64,000 bases of DNA from Lineus longissimus (GCF_910592395.1 NC_088320.1:14756501-14820500); one strand, 5' to 3'. Counted from the stretch's first letter, positions 1 through 10,744 are shown. Notes: generated from the letters alone by a model not told the origin. Numbers and translations are program-made.

Positions 1-1861
1 AATCTTCTGGTTGATGCTGCGTATCACTGCCTTGTCGAGGTGACGTCATGATCCAGATTTATTTGGTGAATGAAATGAGAAAGACCTGACTTATTCAAAC
101 TGGTTTTTCAATGTTGCTTGAAATACCCAACTTTCATGCGGCGTCCGGTAAGCATTTCTGTTTAGGCTTATATATTGCCGACAAACTGGAGCGATTGAAG
201 AAAACAAAACCCAAAGGAAATGATTTCATCAATGTATTGATTATCATGGAAAACAAGGCATCATTATTTGCCAGATATTAAACTTTGTTCCAACACTAAC
301 ACCTAACGAAGTTCTCTTAGCCGTCTATTCGTTTTTCATTGGGTTGGCAAATTTCCAATTCCTGTTGGACAGTTCGAACAAAACTCTCTGTAACTTTCTC
401 ACATCCGAACCCAATGAGACTGTCTGTGCATCAGCTGAAATTAATTGACAATATCCTCCTTTATCTCATGATATTGATCAACGTAAACATCTCCATGATG
501 GTGAACTCGAACTCCTTTTAGCAATCGGACTACCACTGCAGAGAACCAGCGAATATGGATAGAAACTTAGCATAACGCTCTTCGTCAACCTATCAGTCAA
601 TGGAACACGTAATGACAACAGTGTGAATAGAGAACATATATATTTCTGCAAACCTATTCAAAAAGTTTCAATTCAATCACAATAGATGCGTACCTTTGAA
701 AACAAATATCAACCTTGCAACTGGAGAAATTGTTTCATAATATCGATGTTGTATTCTGTTTCGGTGATACGGAACATGATATCGGTTTTGTTGAATGCTG
801 AACAACGCGAGAAATCGAACGATTATTGTTGGAGGCAGCTCTTCCGTGTATATTGCTAAACGGTTTATGCATCACTGTAATCACCCCCCCCCCACACCCC
901 CACCCCACCGTCCCATTCTAGACCTCTAATCTTTATCCACATGTCTAAAGTTAGCACCAAGGTTACTAAACCGTTAGTAACAGCAATAGTATAACACCGT
1001 AAAGACGGAGGTTGATTCAATGTGCATTCCCAGAAGTCATTACCTTTAGGTCTCATGATTCCGGAAACGAAGCACCATTTCTTTAAGTATCTGAAGCAAT
1101 TGTCCTGAAGCAACTTGAGACAAGGAACACTTGCTCCTACTAAATTTATGTCGTCAGAAGTTTTAAAATCATGTTCAGCTCTCCTGACGCCACGTTTGGT
1201 GTTCGGAAGATCACACTGATAAAATTTCGTGAAAAAAATAATTTTGCTTTGCTTTAAAAACGGCAGCTTAATTAGAGTAGTGAGCGAAGATAAGTTTTTT
1301 TCTGCATGCGTCTGTCAACTACAGCTCTGGCGTAATGTATTCAGTCCAGGTTATACATAATACGTTCCTGAATTGTTATCAATATCAATTAGGCGAACTT
1401 CGCGCATACAGGCTGCACCAACAGTATTCAAATGTTTAAGTACATAACACAATGAAAGTGATTTTAACCCTCCGAGCTGTGTTCAATCGGAAATTAAATA
1501 CCTGATGGTATACGTATGTCAGTCACTCGTGACAAAAAGAAGTTTTTTCAGACCAAAAAAACACAGCGGGGTCAATATCGGACTCGATCGGGGAACATCA
1601 TCATCTACAGGGTGGCCCAGAATTATTTTTCCTCACATAATTGGTACACAATGGAATTCTATTGTGTAACGGGGAAAATAATTCTGGGCCACCCTGTAGA
1701 TAACCAGGGTCAGTCGTAAGCTCCCTTCGCAGCTGGTAGAGTGAAATGCCCTGACGCTCAGGAAGGGAGAACATAGAATCAGGGGAATGCCTTGAATATT
1801 ACGAATAGGACCTAGGGAACATTGAACCCTCTTTATATCAGACATGGATAACATAAATACG
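1..1861. repeat. Segmental duplication, copy F (left end outside the window)
   Basis: This segment matches 47517-49380 almost base for base, with scattered substitutions and a C-run length difference. Its first ~840 bases also match the spacer of every unit of the GPCR array (for example the block at 523 recurs near 35706, 38491, 41865, 44951 and 48037). Homology to copy E stops at 1861, where copy E is interrupted by Polinton-2. I see no convincing gene in it. It holds a C-rich run near 885-908 and a mariner-like hairpin at 1608-1696. It is probably the edge of a second GPCR array to the left of the window. Confidence 0.9.
1608..1696. mobile_element. Mariner-like hairpin MITE
   Basis: The 89-bp element has nearly perfect terminal inverted repeats beginning CAGGGTGGCCCAGAATTATT and is flanked by TA on both sides (1606-1607 and 1697-1698). 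This fits a non-autonomous Tc1/mariner derivative. It has no coding capacity. The same insertion is present at 49127-49215, so it predates the segmental duplication. Confidence 0.85.
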
Positions 1862-2437
1862 CATCTAAAAATGATTATAATCTCTTGTCCCTACCCTGCA
1901 GAAAACCTCATGGATGGGCAGGGTCCTTCTTTACAAGTATCATCAATGAACGCATTTCTGGTAATGCCCAAAATAATGAAGGATTATTGAATATCTACTG
2001 TATCAGCTATTGTTTATCACATGATAAGTTGATAACTGTAGCATCATGCTTGGTACATTTGGAACCTTGTTAATCTTGCCATGTAATGTTTAGCCCTTAT
2101 GTCACAGGAAAGGATATCCTGCATAGTGGGGCAAGTTTGCATGATGCAAGTTTAGATTTCAAAAGATACATTTAGTGTCCAATTCTTAACCATGATCCGT
2201 CAGAACAATACAGGGCTGAACGCATTTTCCAGGACGACTTTCTACTCCCAGCCCAGTCTTACGTAAGTAGATCCAGAGTATAATAATCATGATGTTCGCC
2301 ATGCACCTGCCAACTGAACATACTCATTGGCAATGCAATTACGCAACCTTTCTCCTCCATATTAATGGTATTGAAATAATGGCCAACCAAGGTGCTCCAA
2401 ACGCCACGCTTATCATATATTACATCATATGAGGATG
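1862..2437. other. Upstream region of the NPC2-like gene
   Basis: I see no gene here. The sequence is the continuation of the duplicated segment beyond the point where Polinton-2 interrupts the other copy, so it is the empty-site allele of that insertion. It leads into the TATA box at 2438. Confidence 0.6.
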
Positions 2438-2443
2438 TATAAA
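2438..2443 (+). promoter_or_regulatory. TATA box of the NPC2-like gene
   Basis: TATAAA lies 75 bases upstream of the exon 1 start codon, a distance consistent with a TATA-directed start near 2468 and a short 5' untranslated region. This is assigned by position only. Confidence 0.55.
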
Positions 2444-2518
2444 GCCTAGCTTTGAACTAACTCGTCATTCAAGCGGTCAGAAAGACTTCTATTGGTCTCC
2501 TTCGTTTAATTCCACACC

Positions 2519-5500
2519 ATGAAAGCGCTAATCCCCGTTCTCCTTGCCCTCGTGGCGTTTGATTCCGGCATGTCAACGCCATTCATGGACTGCGGTGAGT
2601 AAAAATCCTTCACACTTATTTTGAGGGTTGACCATAGGATCCGACATTATTGCTAGAAGTTGAAATCATGAAGCAATAAAAGCTCCTTCAAAGTGAAGTG
2701 AATGCACATTTAAGATGTGGGAGGCTGGTCGCTGGAAGACAAAGAACAGTCTCCGACCCATGAAATTAGCAATCTCTTCATTTTAAATGAGTTCTATCTG
2801 CTTTAGGGTTTCAAGTTCAAGCAAGAACACGTGGTGCTTACGGTCAACCCATAAGGAAGAACACGTTTGTTTTAATAGGCAAAGACATACTGGGTGAATT
2901 TTGCTGCAATTTTTACAAGTCCGAAAGCTAAAACATGAAATAAAATGAAGAATGTTGCTTCCTTACTTATATCAAAGATGTATTTGGGGTCGGTAACAAA
3001 TATTGAATAAATGAAACAGTCTTTCATGTCCATAAATCTTCCCAATATGAGAAACAAAAGCATTTTTTGCTAGCAAGGAAGCCAACCAGCTGATTGTTCT
3101 CTGCCGAAAACCTTATCAATGCGTGAATAAGGGTCATTGCTAGGGCAAACTTTTCCAATGGGCCGAAGGGTTGACCATAGGCACCACCATTTTGGCTAGA
3201 ACTTGAAATCTAAAAGGAATTTCAATGGTGGGAGTCGGTTGTTTGCTTTCAAGAGAACAGCCTCTGAGGTTTTGAATCGGCATTCACTTCATTTTGAAGG
3301 ACTTTTAATTGTTTCTAACCTTTAATGGTGGTGCGTATGGCCAATCCATACTCATGAGGATTTGAAAGGAACGAGTTTGGAATCCTCTGTGCACCTGTGT
3401 GACTGTCCGCTATGGTTACAGTATGCACTTAGCGGACAGTCATAACTGTACGTGTCCACGTGTAACCAAAGCGGACAGTATGTCTCCTATAACTGCATTT
3501 TAAGTCACTTTATGAAACACTTCCTGTGATATGAATATAATGTCATTTCACCAAGCTGTTCATATCTGTTTCTTGCCATGTTGGCTGTTAATTCCTGGAA
3601 CTAGCATACACATTTGTGGGCCTATGCCCATGTCTGTACATAGGCCTTCAGTGCAAGGTTGTAACCATAGCGGACAGTCTGCCGTATATTTTTGCATTTT
3701 AAGTCACTTTATAGAACACTTTAAGCCACATCTTACTATTCTGGTGTACATGCTACACAACACAGCCCGTGCAATAATCTCCACAACTTAGGCAATTATG
3801 GTAAAAATAAGCGCAAAAAGTGCCAATAATTCGGCATACAATTACAAAAACACGGATTTTGTCGTCTCCCTACTTTTTATCTCCCTTTTTGATTATGATA
3901 TAGGCCTACTCTGAGGACGCCATTAAGCCGGTTTTGATGCGTCTGTTTTGCATAGGCCTGTTACACCTAGCTTTTGTACAGGCGCCATGGTGTCTGCCAG
4001 TATATTTCTAATACTCTAGGTGTGATGTAGAGTGATGATTTTTAGCTTGATTGCAGTATATTGCGATTCTTTAACCCATACACGTAATCAATTTGGATAA
4101 CGTTGCGTAGGAATTATTGCAATAACGTAACATCTTCCTGAAATCAATTGACATTAACAAAAACCTTCCCTTGTTTATTTTCAGGGTCAAAGGCTGGTAA
4201 GGTTGAATCAGTAGACATCGCAACACCCGGCGGCCGCCAAGGGTTTCTTGTGCGAGGAAAAAAAGCAACTCTAACGGTTGTGTTCACTTCGTGTAAGTAT
4301 AGTAGAAACGCCATCATCAAGAAATTCACCGGCTATTTGCCTCGACTGCGATGGGTGGTTTCTTGGCACCACCCTTTTTATGTATTGGTGCTATTCGCGA
4401 TGACGACGCGATTTTTTGGTAGAATCTTTAAAAATAGGTGTTGATATTGATTTGAGCAAGACTGTACATGCGTTTATATCGAATTGTGTCACGCAATGAT
4501 GATGGCTACGATGGACCTTAAAACGAGTGTTGCCAGTTTCAACTTGTCGCATGTTCTACAGCGGTTTTATTGTTTTTAATATTCATTTCCAGACAGCCAG
4601 AGCAAGACTGCTACTGGAATAATGAAGGGAGATGTGGTCGTCTGGGTACCTTTCAAGCTTCCTAATAAGGACGCATGCACACAAGGAGTTACATGTCCAA
4701 TGTCGAAAGGAGCAAGATACACCTTTAAGACATCCTTTGACATACTTCAGGAGTATTCAGCTGTAAGTTTTTAAGCATCTGACAAAAACATCAGGGCATA
4801 GCGACATAAAGTATATCTGAATCATTTTCAAATAAATTCAAAGTTCTAAAAAAAGCATACTAAACCACTATCATTTGTTTGCACACAGCTAGCATGGCAG
4901 TTTTGAAATTATTTTATGTACATTCACGAATTAGTATTGAAAACTTGTATCCCAAAATGAAGTTACCTAAATTGAAAAATGTAAATTGTAATTGAAAAAG
5001 GTAAATTGTAGCATGACGGTCGATATCACGAGGGTGCAGATTAACAGTTATGAAAAGGGACACGTTGTGGAACGATGACTTTTTGGAAGTCTAGGGTCGC
5101 CACCTCCTTGAGGTCTGATGGACCAGCGAATCGATGCTGGCCAATGACAATCGAGGTGGCTGATCACATGCAATCCAACTAGTCGGCCATTTTAACGGCG
5201 TGTCCCTCCAGCCAACACCAGAGGCGACTCAACAAATGTGGACTCCTTGTATCACCTATATGGTATGTGCAGCAGAGTTTTCAAAGAGATAACAGACTTC
5301 GATTTAATCTTCTCCGATCATTCACTTGATCCAATCAACGGTGGTCTCTACTCTCGTTAGTCCCCACATTCAAGAGCTAGTCCAGCACCCATCAGTGTAA
5401 GCCTTGTCCAACTCCGAAGGGCTCAACAACATCAGTATCTGTGCTGGTGTGACCGGTGTCCGTTAGCAATTTCAAAGCATTACATTTTATTAATAAGACA

Positions 5501-5897
5501 TGCTGATATCAATAAAACTGACTATCTGATGCGTTGCAATGGTCGATTTCATCGCGAAATGCGAAAATAAATTAAGCGCGAAAATATTCAGGTTTATAAC
5601 AATATCTCTAATCGTTATTTGACTCGGTAGAACGATATGATTGACGCTGCTACAGTTTTGGGTTTTGCATAATTAAGATTTAGTTCCAATGAATTGATAT
5701 ACTGTTAAGGTGTTAGAAAAGTGCCCGCAACCCCCCCCCCCCCCCCCCACCACCACAACCACATATTTCTAAAGGCCGCTGAATTGATATTGATTGGATC
5801 TTTCTCGTTTCAGATTCGTGTGGAGTTTCAATTGCAACTGATGGACGACAACTACAAGGATATTATATGCGTACGATTTCCAAGCGAAATAATGTAG
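2519..5897 (+). CDS. NPC2-like ML-domain secreted lipid-binding protein (4 exons)
   Basis: Four exons are readable: 2519-2594, 4185-4292, 4593-4762 and 5814-5897. They have GT donors (GTGAGT, GTAAGT, GTAAGT), AG acceptors after pyrimidine tracts, and consistent phases. They give 145 residues, the usual NPC2 length. A hydrophobic signal peptide (residues 1-~20) is followed by the mature start with DCG, a TVVFTS strand, the C-x5-C loop (CTQGVTC), and a C-terminal FQLQLMDD..ICVRFP strand. Family knowledge: NPC2 binds sterols or other lipids in a beta-sandwich, in lysosomes or outside the cell. The second NPC2 disulfide pair, normally just after the first strand, is absent; that segment reads ATPGGRQGF. 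A lysosomal sterol role is inferred from the family; many invertebrate paralogs are extracellular lipid or odour carriers. Confidence 0.9.
2625..2850. repeat. Inverted-repeat (MITE-like) element in intron 1
   Basis: The ends GGGTTGACCATAG and CGGTCAACCC are inverted repeats enclosing about 225 bp. A related element sits 318 bp downstream. There is no coding capacity. The transposon family is not recognised. Confidence 0.5.
3168..3347. repeat. Second copy of the intron 1 MITE-like family
   Basis: The ~24-bp terminal inverted repeats begin GGGTTGACCATAGGCACC and enclose about 180 bp. They share the GGGTTGACCATAG end with the copy at 2625. The interiors differ, so the two are related but not a simple tandem duplication. 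Confidence 0.5.
3411..3441. repeat. Short perfect hairpin with GCGGACAGTC arms
   Basis: GACTGTCCGCT and AGCGGACAGTC are perfect inverted arms around a 9-base loop. Further AGCGGACAGT copies occur near 3468 and 3671, and CATTTTAAGTCACTTTAT recurs at ~3496 and ~3695, so the middle of intron 1 is a locally duplicated repeat patch. Confidence 0.5.
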
Positions 5898-6778
5898 CAC
5901 ATCAACACTATTATACAAAAGCTTCGAGATCATCTCAAACTAAATTCAACCCACCAGCTGGAATTGTCTGACAGTGCTCACCACAGTATTACATTTGATT
6001 TGTCGTTTTCCGTGTGTGAATTCACTGCATAACTCCTGAGGAAGAAAACCTTTACTGCAGGGCATTTAAATAGATCGAAAAACTCTGCATTTTGATCATC
6101 ACTAAACTGTGTTTGATGGAACAAATAACAATCCAGTCTAGGCACCCTGTTTGAACATTTCAGCTGCTCTGTTAATTTAGGTCAAACGATGTCTTAACAT
6201 CCTCTCCGGCATAGAAGCTTAAATTGTACAATGGTTCATGGCCAGTCATATGATAAGGCTAGACATGCCAATGTTTTAGTCCTAGGGAAACGCGCCTTTG
6301 AAAATCGTTAGTTTAGTTTAATGTTCCTGTTAGCATATACCATAGCATAGTAAAGTAGAGAGTGAATAAAACATGGTATGCTTCTAATATGTGTGTTAAT
6401 TTATTCAACTCCTAAGTGATTCCGCGATACTGTCGAGTTTGCCTAACACCAAATAAGTGAGCTTTTTATACACCAGTCATCTTTTTGTACATCATTTTAA
6501 TACATCTGTTTGTAGACAAACATTTGCCTTACAGTTGGGGTTGCTACTGTGTTTCCCTATCAGTTTGTTCACATTATTAATCATGGTCCGGATCAGCAGG
6601 TGGCGGCAGACGAAACCGCTCTTAGAATATCGAGGTAACATCAAATATGCACAGGTGGCATGGCTAGTTTTGGGTACTTGTGTCCTTTTGAAAAGCGTAA
6701 CGTCAGTGCACAAACAGCACTATCTATTTGCATTAATAGTCACACCGAATACCAACAGGTGGCAGGGCGGACGAATAT
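5898..6778. other. NPC2-like 3' UTR and flank up to Polinton-1
   Basis: A poly(A) signal AATAAA lies at 6365-6370. I see no further gene between it and the Polinton-1 target-site duplication at 6779. Confidence 0.6.
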
Positions 6779-6784
6779 CATACT
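6779..6784. repeat. Polinton-1 target-site duplication, left copy (CATACT)
   Basis: CATACT directly precedes the element end AGTAGTGTAATAATGGG and is repeated at 34594-34599. A 6-bp duplication is the established size for Polinton/Maverick integration. Confidence 0.97.
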
Positions 6785-7404
6785 AGTAGTGTAATAATGG
6801 GTATTCTAACTCAGAGTCAAATCCCAGTCAAAATCTCCAAGTCAAATCCCAGTCAACACGTTTCAAAACTTATCTCAGTCAAATCCTAGTCTAAATAGTT
6901 TCCAGTCAAACTTCAGTCAAGTCACTAAATCATCCAAATCATCCAAAATTTTCAAAAATTTTGAAATTATCAAAAATTTCAAATTTTCAAAAATTTCAAA
7001 ATTTCAAAAATTTCAAAATTTTCAAAAATTTCAAAAATAACAAAACGTCTACTTAACATAAATTATTTTCTTGTAAATAAAATGAACTTTCCGTCAAACG
7101 AAGAACTTGAATCAAGAGTCACAGAGTCAACAGATTATCTAAAATTTAAAGATCTTCCAGTGAACACATGGTATAGAATTAACTCATTCAGAAATATAAG
7201 TACAAAGATAGGCGAATCAACACTGCTTGAACTTGTTGACTCAGAATCGAAAGAAGTCACCGTGTGGGCGACGAGTGTCATCAAGCAAAAAATAAATCGT
7301 GATCACAATTATATAAGATTCACAGGAGTCAAGGAAACAAAACAAGGTAAGAAATTCTATGGATTTAATCTTTTGGACTAATTTTCTACTCATCCTATAT
7401 TTAA
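6785..7404. repeat. Polinton-1 left terminal inverted repeat
   Basis: It is repeated in inverse orientation at ~33944-34593. The outer part (6805-6930) has about eight AGTCAA motifs in direct orientation. The middle (6938-7045) is a low-complexity run of CAAAAATTT-type repeats that differs in length between the two copies. The inner part contains a complete gene, so that gene is present twice in the element. Confidence 0.93.
7082..7381 (+). CDS. TIR-encoded small protein, copy 1 (possible OB-fold)
   Basis: The 99-residue protein starts at an ATG just after TAAATAAA. The same gene lies in the right TIR (33968-34267) with only two residue differences. Alternating hydrophobic strands (WYRINSF, ESTLLELVDS, EVTVWATSVI, YIRFTGVKET) suggest a small beta-barrel such as an OB fold, which would suit a single-stranded DNA-binding role in protein-primed replication. 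That is inference from pattern; I do not recognise a named family. Placement inside the TIR implies coupling of gene dose to the element ends. Confidence 0.7.
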   Translation: MNFPSNEELESRVTESTDYLKFKDLPVNTWYRINSFRNISTKIGESTLLELVDSESKEVTVWATSVIKQKINRDHNYIRFTGVKETKQGKKFYGFNLLD

Positions 7405-7424
7405 AGAAAATAAATTATAAATAA

Positions 7425-7706
7425 ATGAACAAAACTGTGAAAGCTCTCATTGGCGTACTATGCTTGTCAATGACTGGAAATGTCATTTTGACAGGAATTA
7501 ATTTTGTACCTCGAAATACTCTCGCTCCGCTTGTGAATGTCACAGACTTTCCAATGAATTACACTTGTCTAATGGAGCACAAAAGAAAGTTGATTAAAAA
7601 TCACATTTATGGACATGTTTGTTATAATCCATGGCTCGATGTTTCTATAATAGACTTAAGATATTACAAAGATGGAGTTGTAAATCTGACTGATGTAAAT
7701 TTATAA
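7425..7706 (+). CDS. Small secreted or membrane protein of Polinton-1, unknown
   Basis: This 93-residue ORF has an ATG preceded by ATAAATAA, the start-box pattern used by other genes of the element. Residues ~5-25 form a hydrophobic signal or anchor segment (VKALIGVLCLSMTGNVILTG). The rest has two cysteines and two N-linked glycosylation sequons (NVT, NYT). I do not recognise it and find no counterpart in the visible part of Polinton-2. Its end is followed at once by a hairpin, which supports a real 3' end. Confidence 0.55.
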   Translation: MNKTVKALIGVLCLSMTGNVILTGINFVPRNTLAPLVNVTDFPMNYTCLMEHKRKLIKNHIYGHVCYNPWLDVSIIDLRYYKDGVVNLTDVNL

Positions 7707-7748
7707 GCTAAAAAGCCTACTCGCTATGCTCGTAAGCTTATAAATTTA
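7693..7748. repeat. Inverted repeat after the 93-residue gene
   Basis: TAAATTTATAAGCT and AGCTTATAAATTTA form arms around a CTCGCTATGCTCG-type loop, and a second CTCGCTACTCATTAAGCTCG block follows. The repeat lies between two convergent genes (+ ending 7706, - ending 7835), so a terminator or 3'-end role is plausible. Similar blocks recur at 26514-26548 and 28971. Confidence 0.55.
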
Positions 7749-7834
7749 CTCACCCCACACTACTTTTGTTTGACTCGCTACTCATTAAGCTCGTAAGCTT
7801 AAATTTAGCCCAAACTGATTATCTCAGATGAAAG

Positions 7835-8248
7835 TCATGTCATTTCGGATTCTAGGATGAGCTCAAATTCACTCGCAGAAATAGTGCCATTATCCATGAA
7901 TCTGGAAAGTAAATTATCGACACTCCGTAAGCATGCTTTTTTCTTAATTAAAATATCTAAATGTTTTTTCTCCTTTTTCCTTAATTTAGGAACTACAATT
8001 TTTCCAACCAATCCTAGGAGTGTACAGATAGCGGAAATTGTAATACTGATGACATTTCCAATCACTGTCGCAGCTCCAATTGATGCGACTGTGACACTGG
8101 TAATATACATACCAATTTCACAACCGTGTAAGATTTGACTAGCTTTTTTATAATTTTTATGTAATTTTTTTCTTTTTTCAATATTCAGCTCTAATTCAGT
8201 AATTTTTTCTTTAATTTTTTCAAGTCTAAATTGTTCAGCATCATCCAT
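7835..8248 (-). CDS. Polinton membrane protein, conserved in both elements
   Basis: The 137-residue protein starts at an ATG within AATAAATG. A charged N-terminal helix (FRLEKIKEKITELELNIEK) is followed by two hydrophobic segments at ~residues 48-90 and a charged C-terminal half. It aligns along its length with the Polinton-2 protein at 55992-56651 (FRLQ..., KYKKA, a double hydrophobic block, then IS.SEFELIL / IS.DEFTLIL). Function is unknown; a virion membrane or assembly role is a guess. It follows directly after the minor capsid gene on the same strand. Confidence 0.75.
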   Translation of the reverse strand: MDDAEQFRLEKIKEKITELELNIEKRKKLHKNYKKASQILHGCEIGMYITSVTVASIGAATVIGNVISITISAICTLLGLVGKIVVPKLRKKEKKHLDILIKKKACLRSVDNLLSRFMDNGTISASEFELILESEMT

Positions 8249-8938
8249 TTATTCTAATCGTAAATCAATTGAAACTGGAGTTAAAAATTCAATAGGGTCA
8301 TCATTCTGATCCTTGACCTGTAGTTCAATACTAGTATGATCGTGCTTTGCGATTATTACTTTTTGAAGGGAGGTATATTCATGAATATCTCCATAATATT
8401 TACCTTTGGGAACAAATGAAGTAATAAGATCACTGCGCTTTCCATTCACTAAATTTTTATGTGTATCAACAATACTACAAGAAATTCTATACTCATGATA
8501 GGGTAGGAGTTTACAAGGTTTATTACCAGTAATTTCTGATCTTATAAAGGTATTGTCTTCAAAAGTCATTCCAAATATTTCACCTAGTTCTTTATGGAGA
8601 ACTACAGCAAATGGTGGCTCGACTTTAATTTTAATTTTACCTTCACTGGGTAAATAAGTTAACTCAAATTTATCAGCATGTCCTTTTTCACTCAACGCTT
8701 CCTGTACTGCTTTATTGTAGGTAACTGGTGTATAAAATCCGTTGGGAATAGTGATCAAGTCTTGATTTGTATAGGCCCCATCAACAACAGTCGCAAATCG
8801 TAAATAGTGATTATGTAATTCCCTTGAAAAATTATAGTAAGTCATAGGAATAATAGCCTTTTCAACCTGTACAGTTTCATACGACTGAATACTCACTGGA
8901 AGTAGAATCCTTAATACATCATGAAATCTAACGTTCAT
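8249..8938 (-). CDS. Minor capsid protein (penton-like single jelly roll)
   Basis: This 229-residue, beta-rich protein matches the Polinton minor capsid family, whose product forms the fivefold vertices. The homolog in Polinton-2 is at 51393-52160; both share the order LP.G.Y....., F......GK..., ELFGM/EIFGM, a surface region near SNG/VNGKRSD, and a final IELQVKD.NDDPIEF..P strand. The ATG lies in AATAAATG. The stop codon directly abuts the start codon of the next gene downstream. Confidence 0.85.
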   Translation of the reverse strand: MNVRFHDVLRILLPVSIQSYETVQVEKAIIPMTYYNFSRELHNHYLRFATVVDGAYTNQDLITIPNGFYTPVTYNKAVQEALSEKGHADKFELTYLPSEGKIKIKVEPPFAVVLHKELGEIFGMTFEDNTFIRSEITGNKPCKLLPYHEYRISCSIVDTHKNLVNGKRSDLITSFVPKGKYYGDIHEYTSLQKVIIAKHDHTSIELQVKDQNDDPIEFLTPVSIDLRLE

Positions 8939-10413
8939 TTATTTTAGAAGAAATTTTATGTGCTTTTTGTTTAATACTTCCTATATTGGTTGATAATACT
9001 TGAACAATAACTAAAATAGTGACAGCGATCATAATAATCAAATGTTCTGCTAAAAATCCTACAACACCAGCAGCTGCTTTTAAGATAGTAGACACAATAG
9101 ATCCTAAAATTCCAGGCAAAGCCACCTAAAGTAAGTAACCAATTTTTAAATTTGATCAAACCATCATGAATTTTACCAGGAATTCCTGGCTTACTCGGAC
9201 CATCAGGTTTGCTAGGTTTATCAGGTTTTCCAGGTGGTTTACTTGATTTTTTTGGTTTAAATATTGCAGCCACAGTTCCTCCAATCGCAGAAATAGTTAA
9301 AATAACTGCTGAAATAATACTTGCGATCGTAAGTCCTTTCTCTTTAAATAATTCTCTTAATTTTTCACCTAAAGTCATATCTTCTCTAAAAAATAAGCTC
9401 TTTATTTTTGCTACTTGAGATCTATACATTTCTTTATAGGATTCAACACTATTTTTATACATCCTATCATTATGCTCAAATTGATTTTTCCAAAATGTTA
9501 TGTCTTCTCTATCACCTTGTTGTTCTGCATTATCAAGTCCTTTTTGAGACTCTTTCATTTTTTTATCATAATGTTCTACTTGTATTTTTAAGGCTGCTTC
9601 TCTTGTTCTTGCTATAGCCATCTGATCTCTTGCTTTTTTAATCTGATTGACAGAATATTCATTACCTGCTTTTTCCCTAGCTTCATGAATAGCTTCATCA
9701 ACGAATTCTTTCATTTTTTGCATATTCTTTTCATATGATTTAAAATACCAAGATTCCCAAGAGTCATCAGTGTTACTTTCTAATTTATTAATGAGTACTT
9801 CTAACTCTTCTTTTCTTTCAGGTGAAATGTTAGCATCAACATGAGTTTCTATTATATCATCTGATTCTTGCACTACATTTGACTTGGTTTTAAATGTAGA
9901 CATTTCAATATTTTCCGCTGCACTAGATCCTGCTCCATCTTCGTAATTCAATTGTCTTCTAGCTGTTTTTTCTTCAACATTTTCAAGTATTGGAGTTTCT
10001 CCCACATTAATTTTCGTAAAAAATGTCATAAGTTCACTTATTCCTGTTAGAGAATTGATTGAATAAGGATTTCTAGTATATTTTTGTGTTAGCCTAATGC
10101 TCTCCCCGCTTGATTTGTGAAAAAATATTTCATCGTTTTCATTCATTGTCAGTCTGTTACGAAATAGTTCCATTGTCTTCCCCTTCTTAAAAATTAAGTG
10201 ACTTTTTTCCATAAAATCTCTTGTAAAATCATCCTTTGCATCAATGATTCTCATTTTCTCCATTAAATCATTGTCAACGGGTTGTGGAACATCTCCAGTC
10301 AATTCATTCATAATATTATCATTATCCGCTGCTTGTTGATCATAATTTTCATTTATGTCATCTGTAGCATCTTCTTCATAGGCTGGATTTTCAATTTCCA
10401 TGACATTCTCCAT
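8928..10413 (-). pseudogene. Coiled-coil/membrane structural protein, frame-broken near 9125
   Basis: The ATG at 10413 lies in ATAATAAATG. The first ~430 residues hold an acidic N-terminus, long charged coiled coils, a membrane segment (TIASIISAVILTISAIGG) and a proline-lysine hinge (PGKPDKPSKPDGPSKPG). Near 9125 this frame runs into cysteine/aromatic-rich nonsense. The expected hydrophobic C-terminus (ALPGILGSIV, then FLAEHLIIMIAV) continues in the +1 frame at 8928-9125, where the only start is GTG after a TAG. Related invertebrate Polinton proteins, as I recall them, run from the TIASI segment to the ALPGI segment in one frame. This is therefore a one-base frameshift or +1 recoding, not two genes. 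Role presumably virion-internal; function unknown. Confidence 0.65.
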
Positions 10414-10742
10414 TTATTATATAAAAATTTTGATAGTGCAGCTGATCCAATAACACTTGCTGCAATATAGGCTTGTTCATAATTTTTCTGAGAAGAACTA
10501 GGTTTATAATAATGAGACAAAGTTGGTTCAGGATGGATGCTGTCATACTGTCGAATAGAATCTTTCATGTCTAAAATGTCTGATTGTGCTTGATGTTTTT
10601 TCTGTCGTTGTTCTGCAAGGAAATCAAGATGTTTAATTCTATTGTGCGACCATGTTGCTGACTCCTTTTGTAATTTTTCGCTTGCTAAATCGTGTCTTTT
10701 ACGCTCTTCTGCAGCATTCTTAGCATCAAATGCGTGGAACAT
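10353..10742 (-). pseudogene. Polinton-1 small coiled-coil membrane protein, 3' part (split by LTR element)
   Basis: The charged region and C-terminal membrane segment are homologous to the Polinton-2 protein at 52183-52641 (KRHDLA.E.LQK.S..W, the HPE...SHYY/SDYYQPS block). The 5' part, including the ATG, lies at 22137-22210 beyond the nested retroelement. Removing that element and one ATGG copy restores a single frame. The annotated Met at 10742 arises from the ATGG duplication and is not the natural start. The 3' end overlaps the next gene's start by 61 bases. Confidence 0.9.
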
Positions 10743-10744
10743 GG
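10741..10744. repeat. Target-site duplication of nested LTR element, left (ATGG)
   Basis: ATGG directly precedes the LTR start TGTAGC and is repeated after the other LTR at 22137-22140. Confidence 0.92.

Noticed and set aside
339-2073. Small ORFs in the duplicated segment
   Set aside because: Most begin with TTG or lie in the mariner hairpin or array spacer; no domains, and the duplicate copies are not conserved as coding.
8971-9128. C-terminal 50 residues of the long frame starting at 10413 (cysteine/aromatic-rich)
   Set aside because: This is the shadow of the hydrophobic +1 frame that continues the conserved protein.
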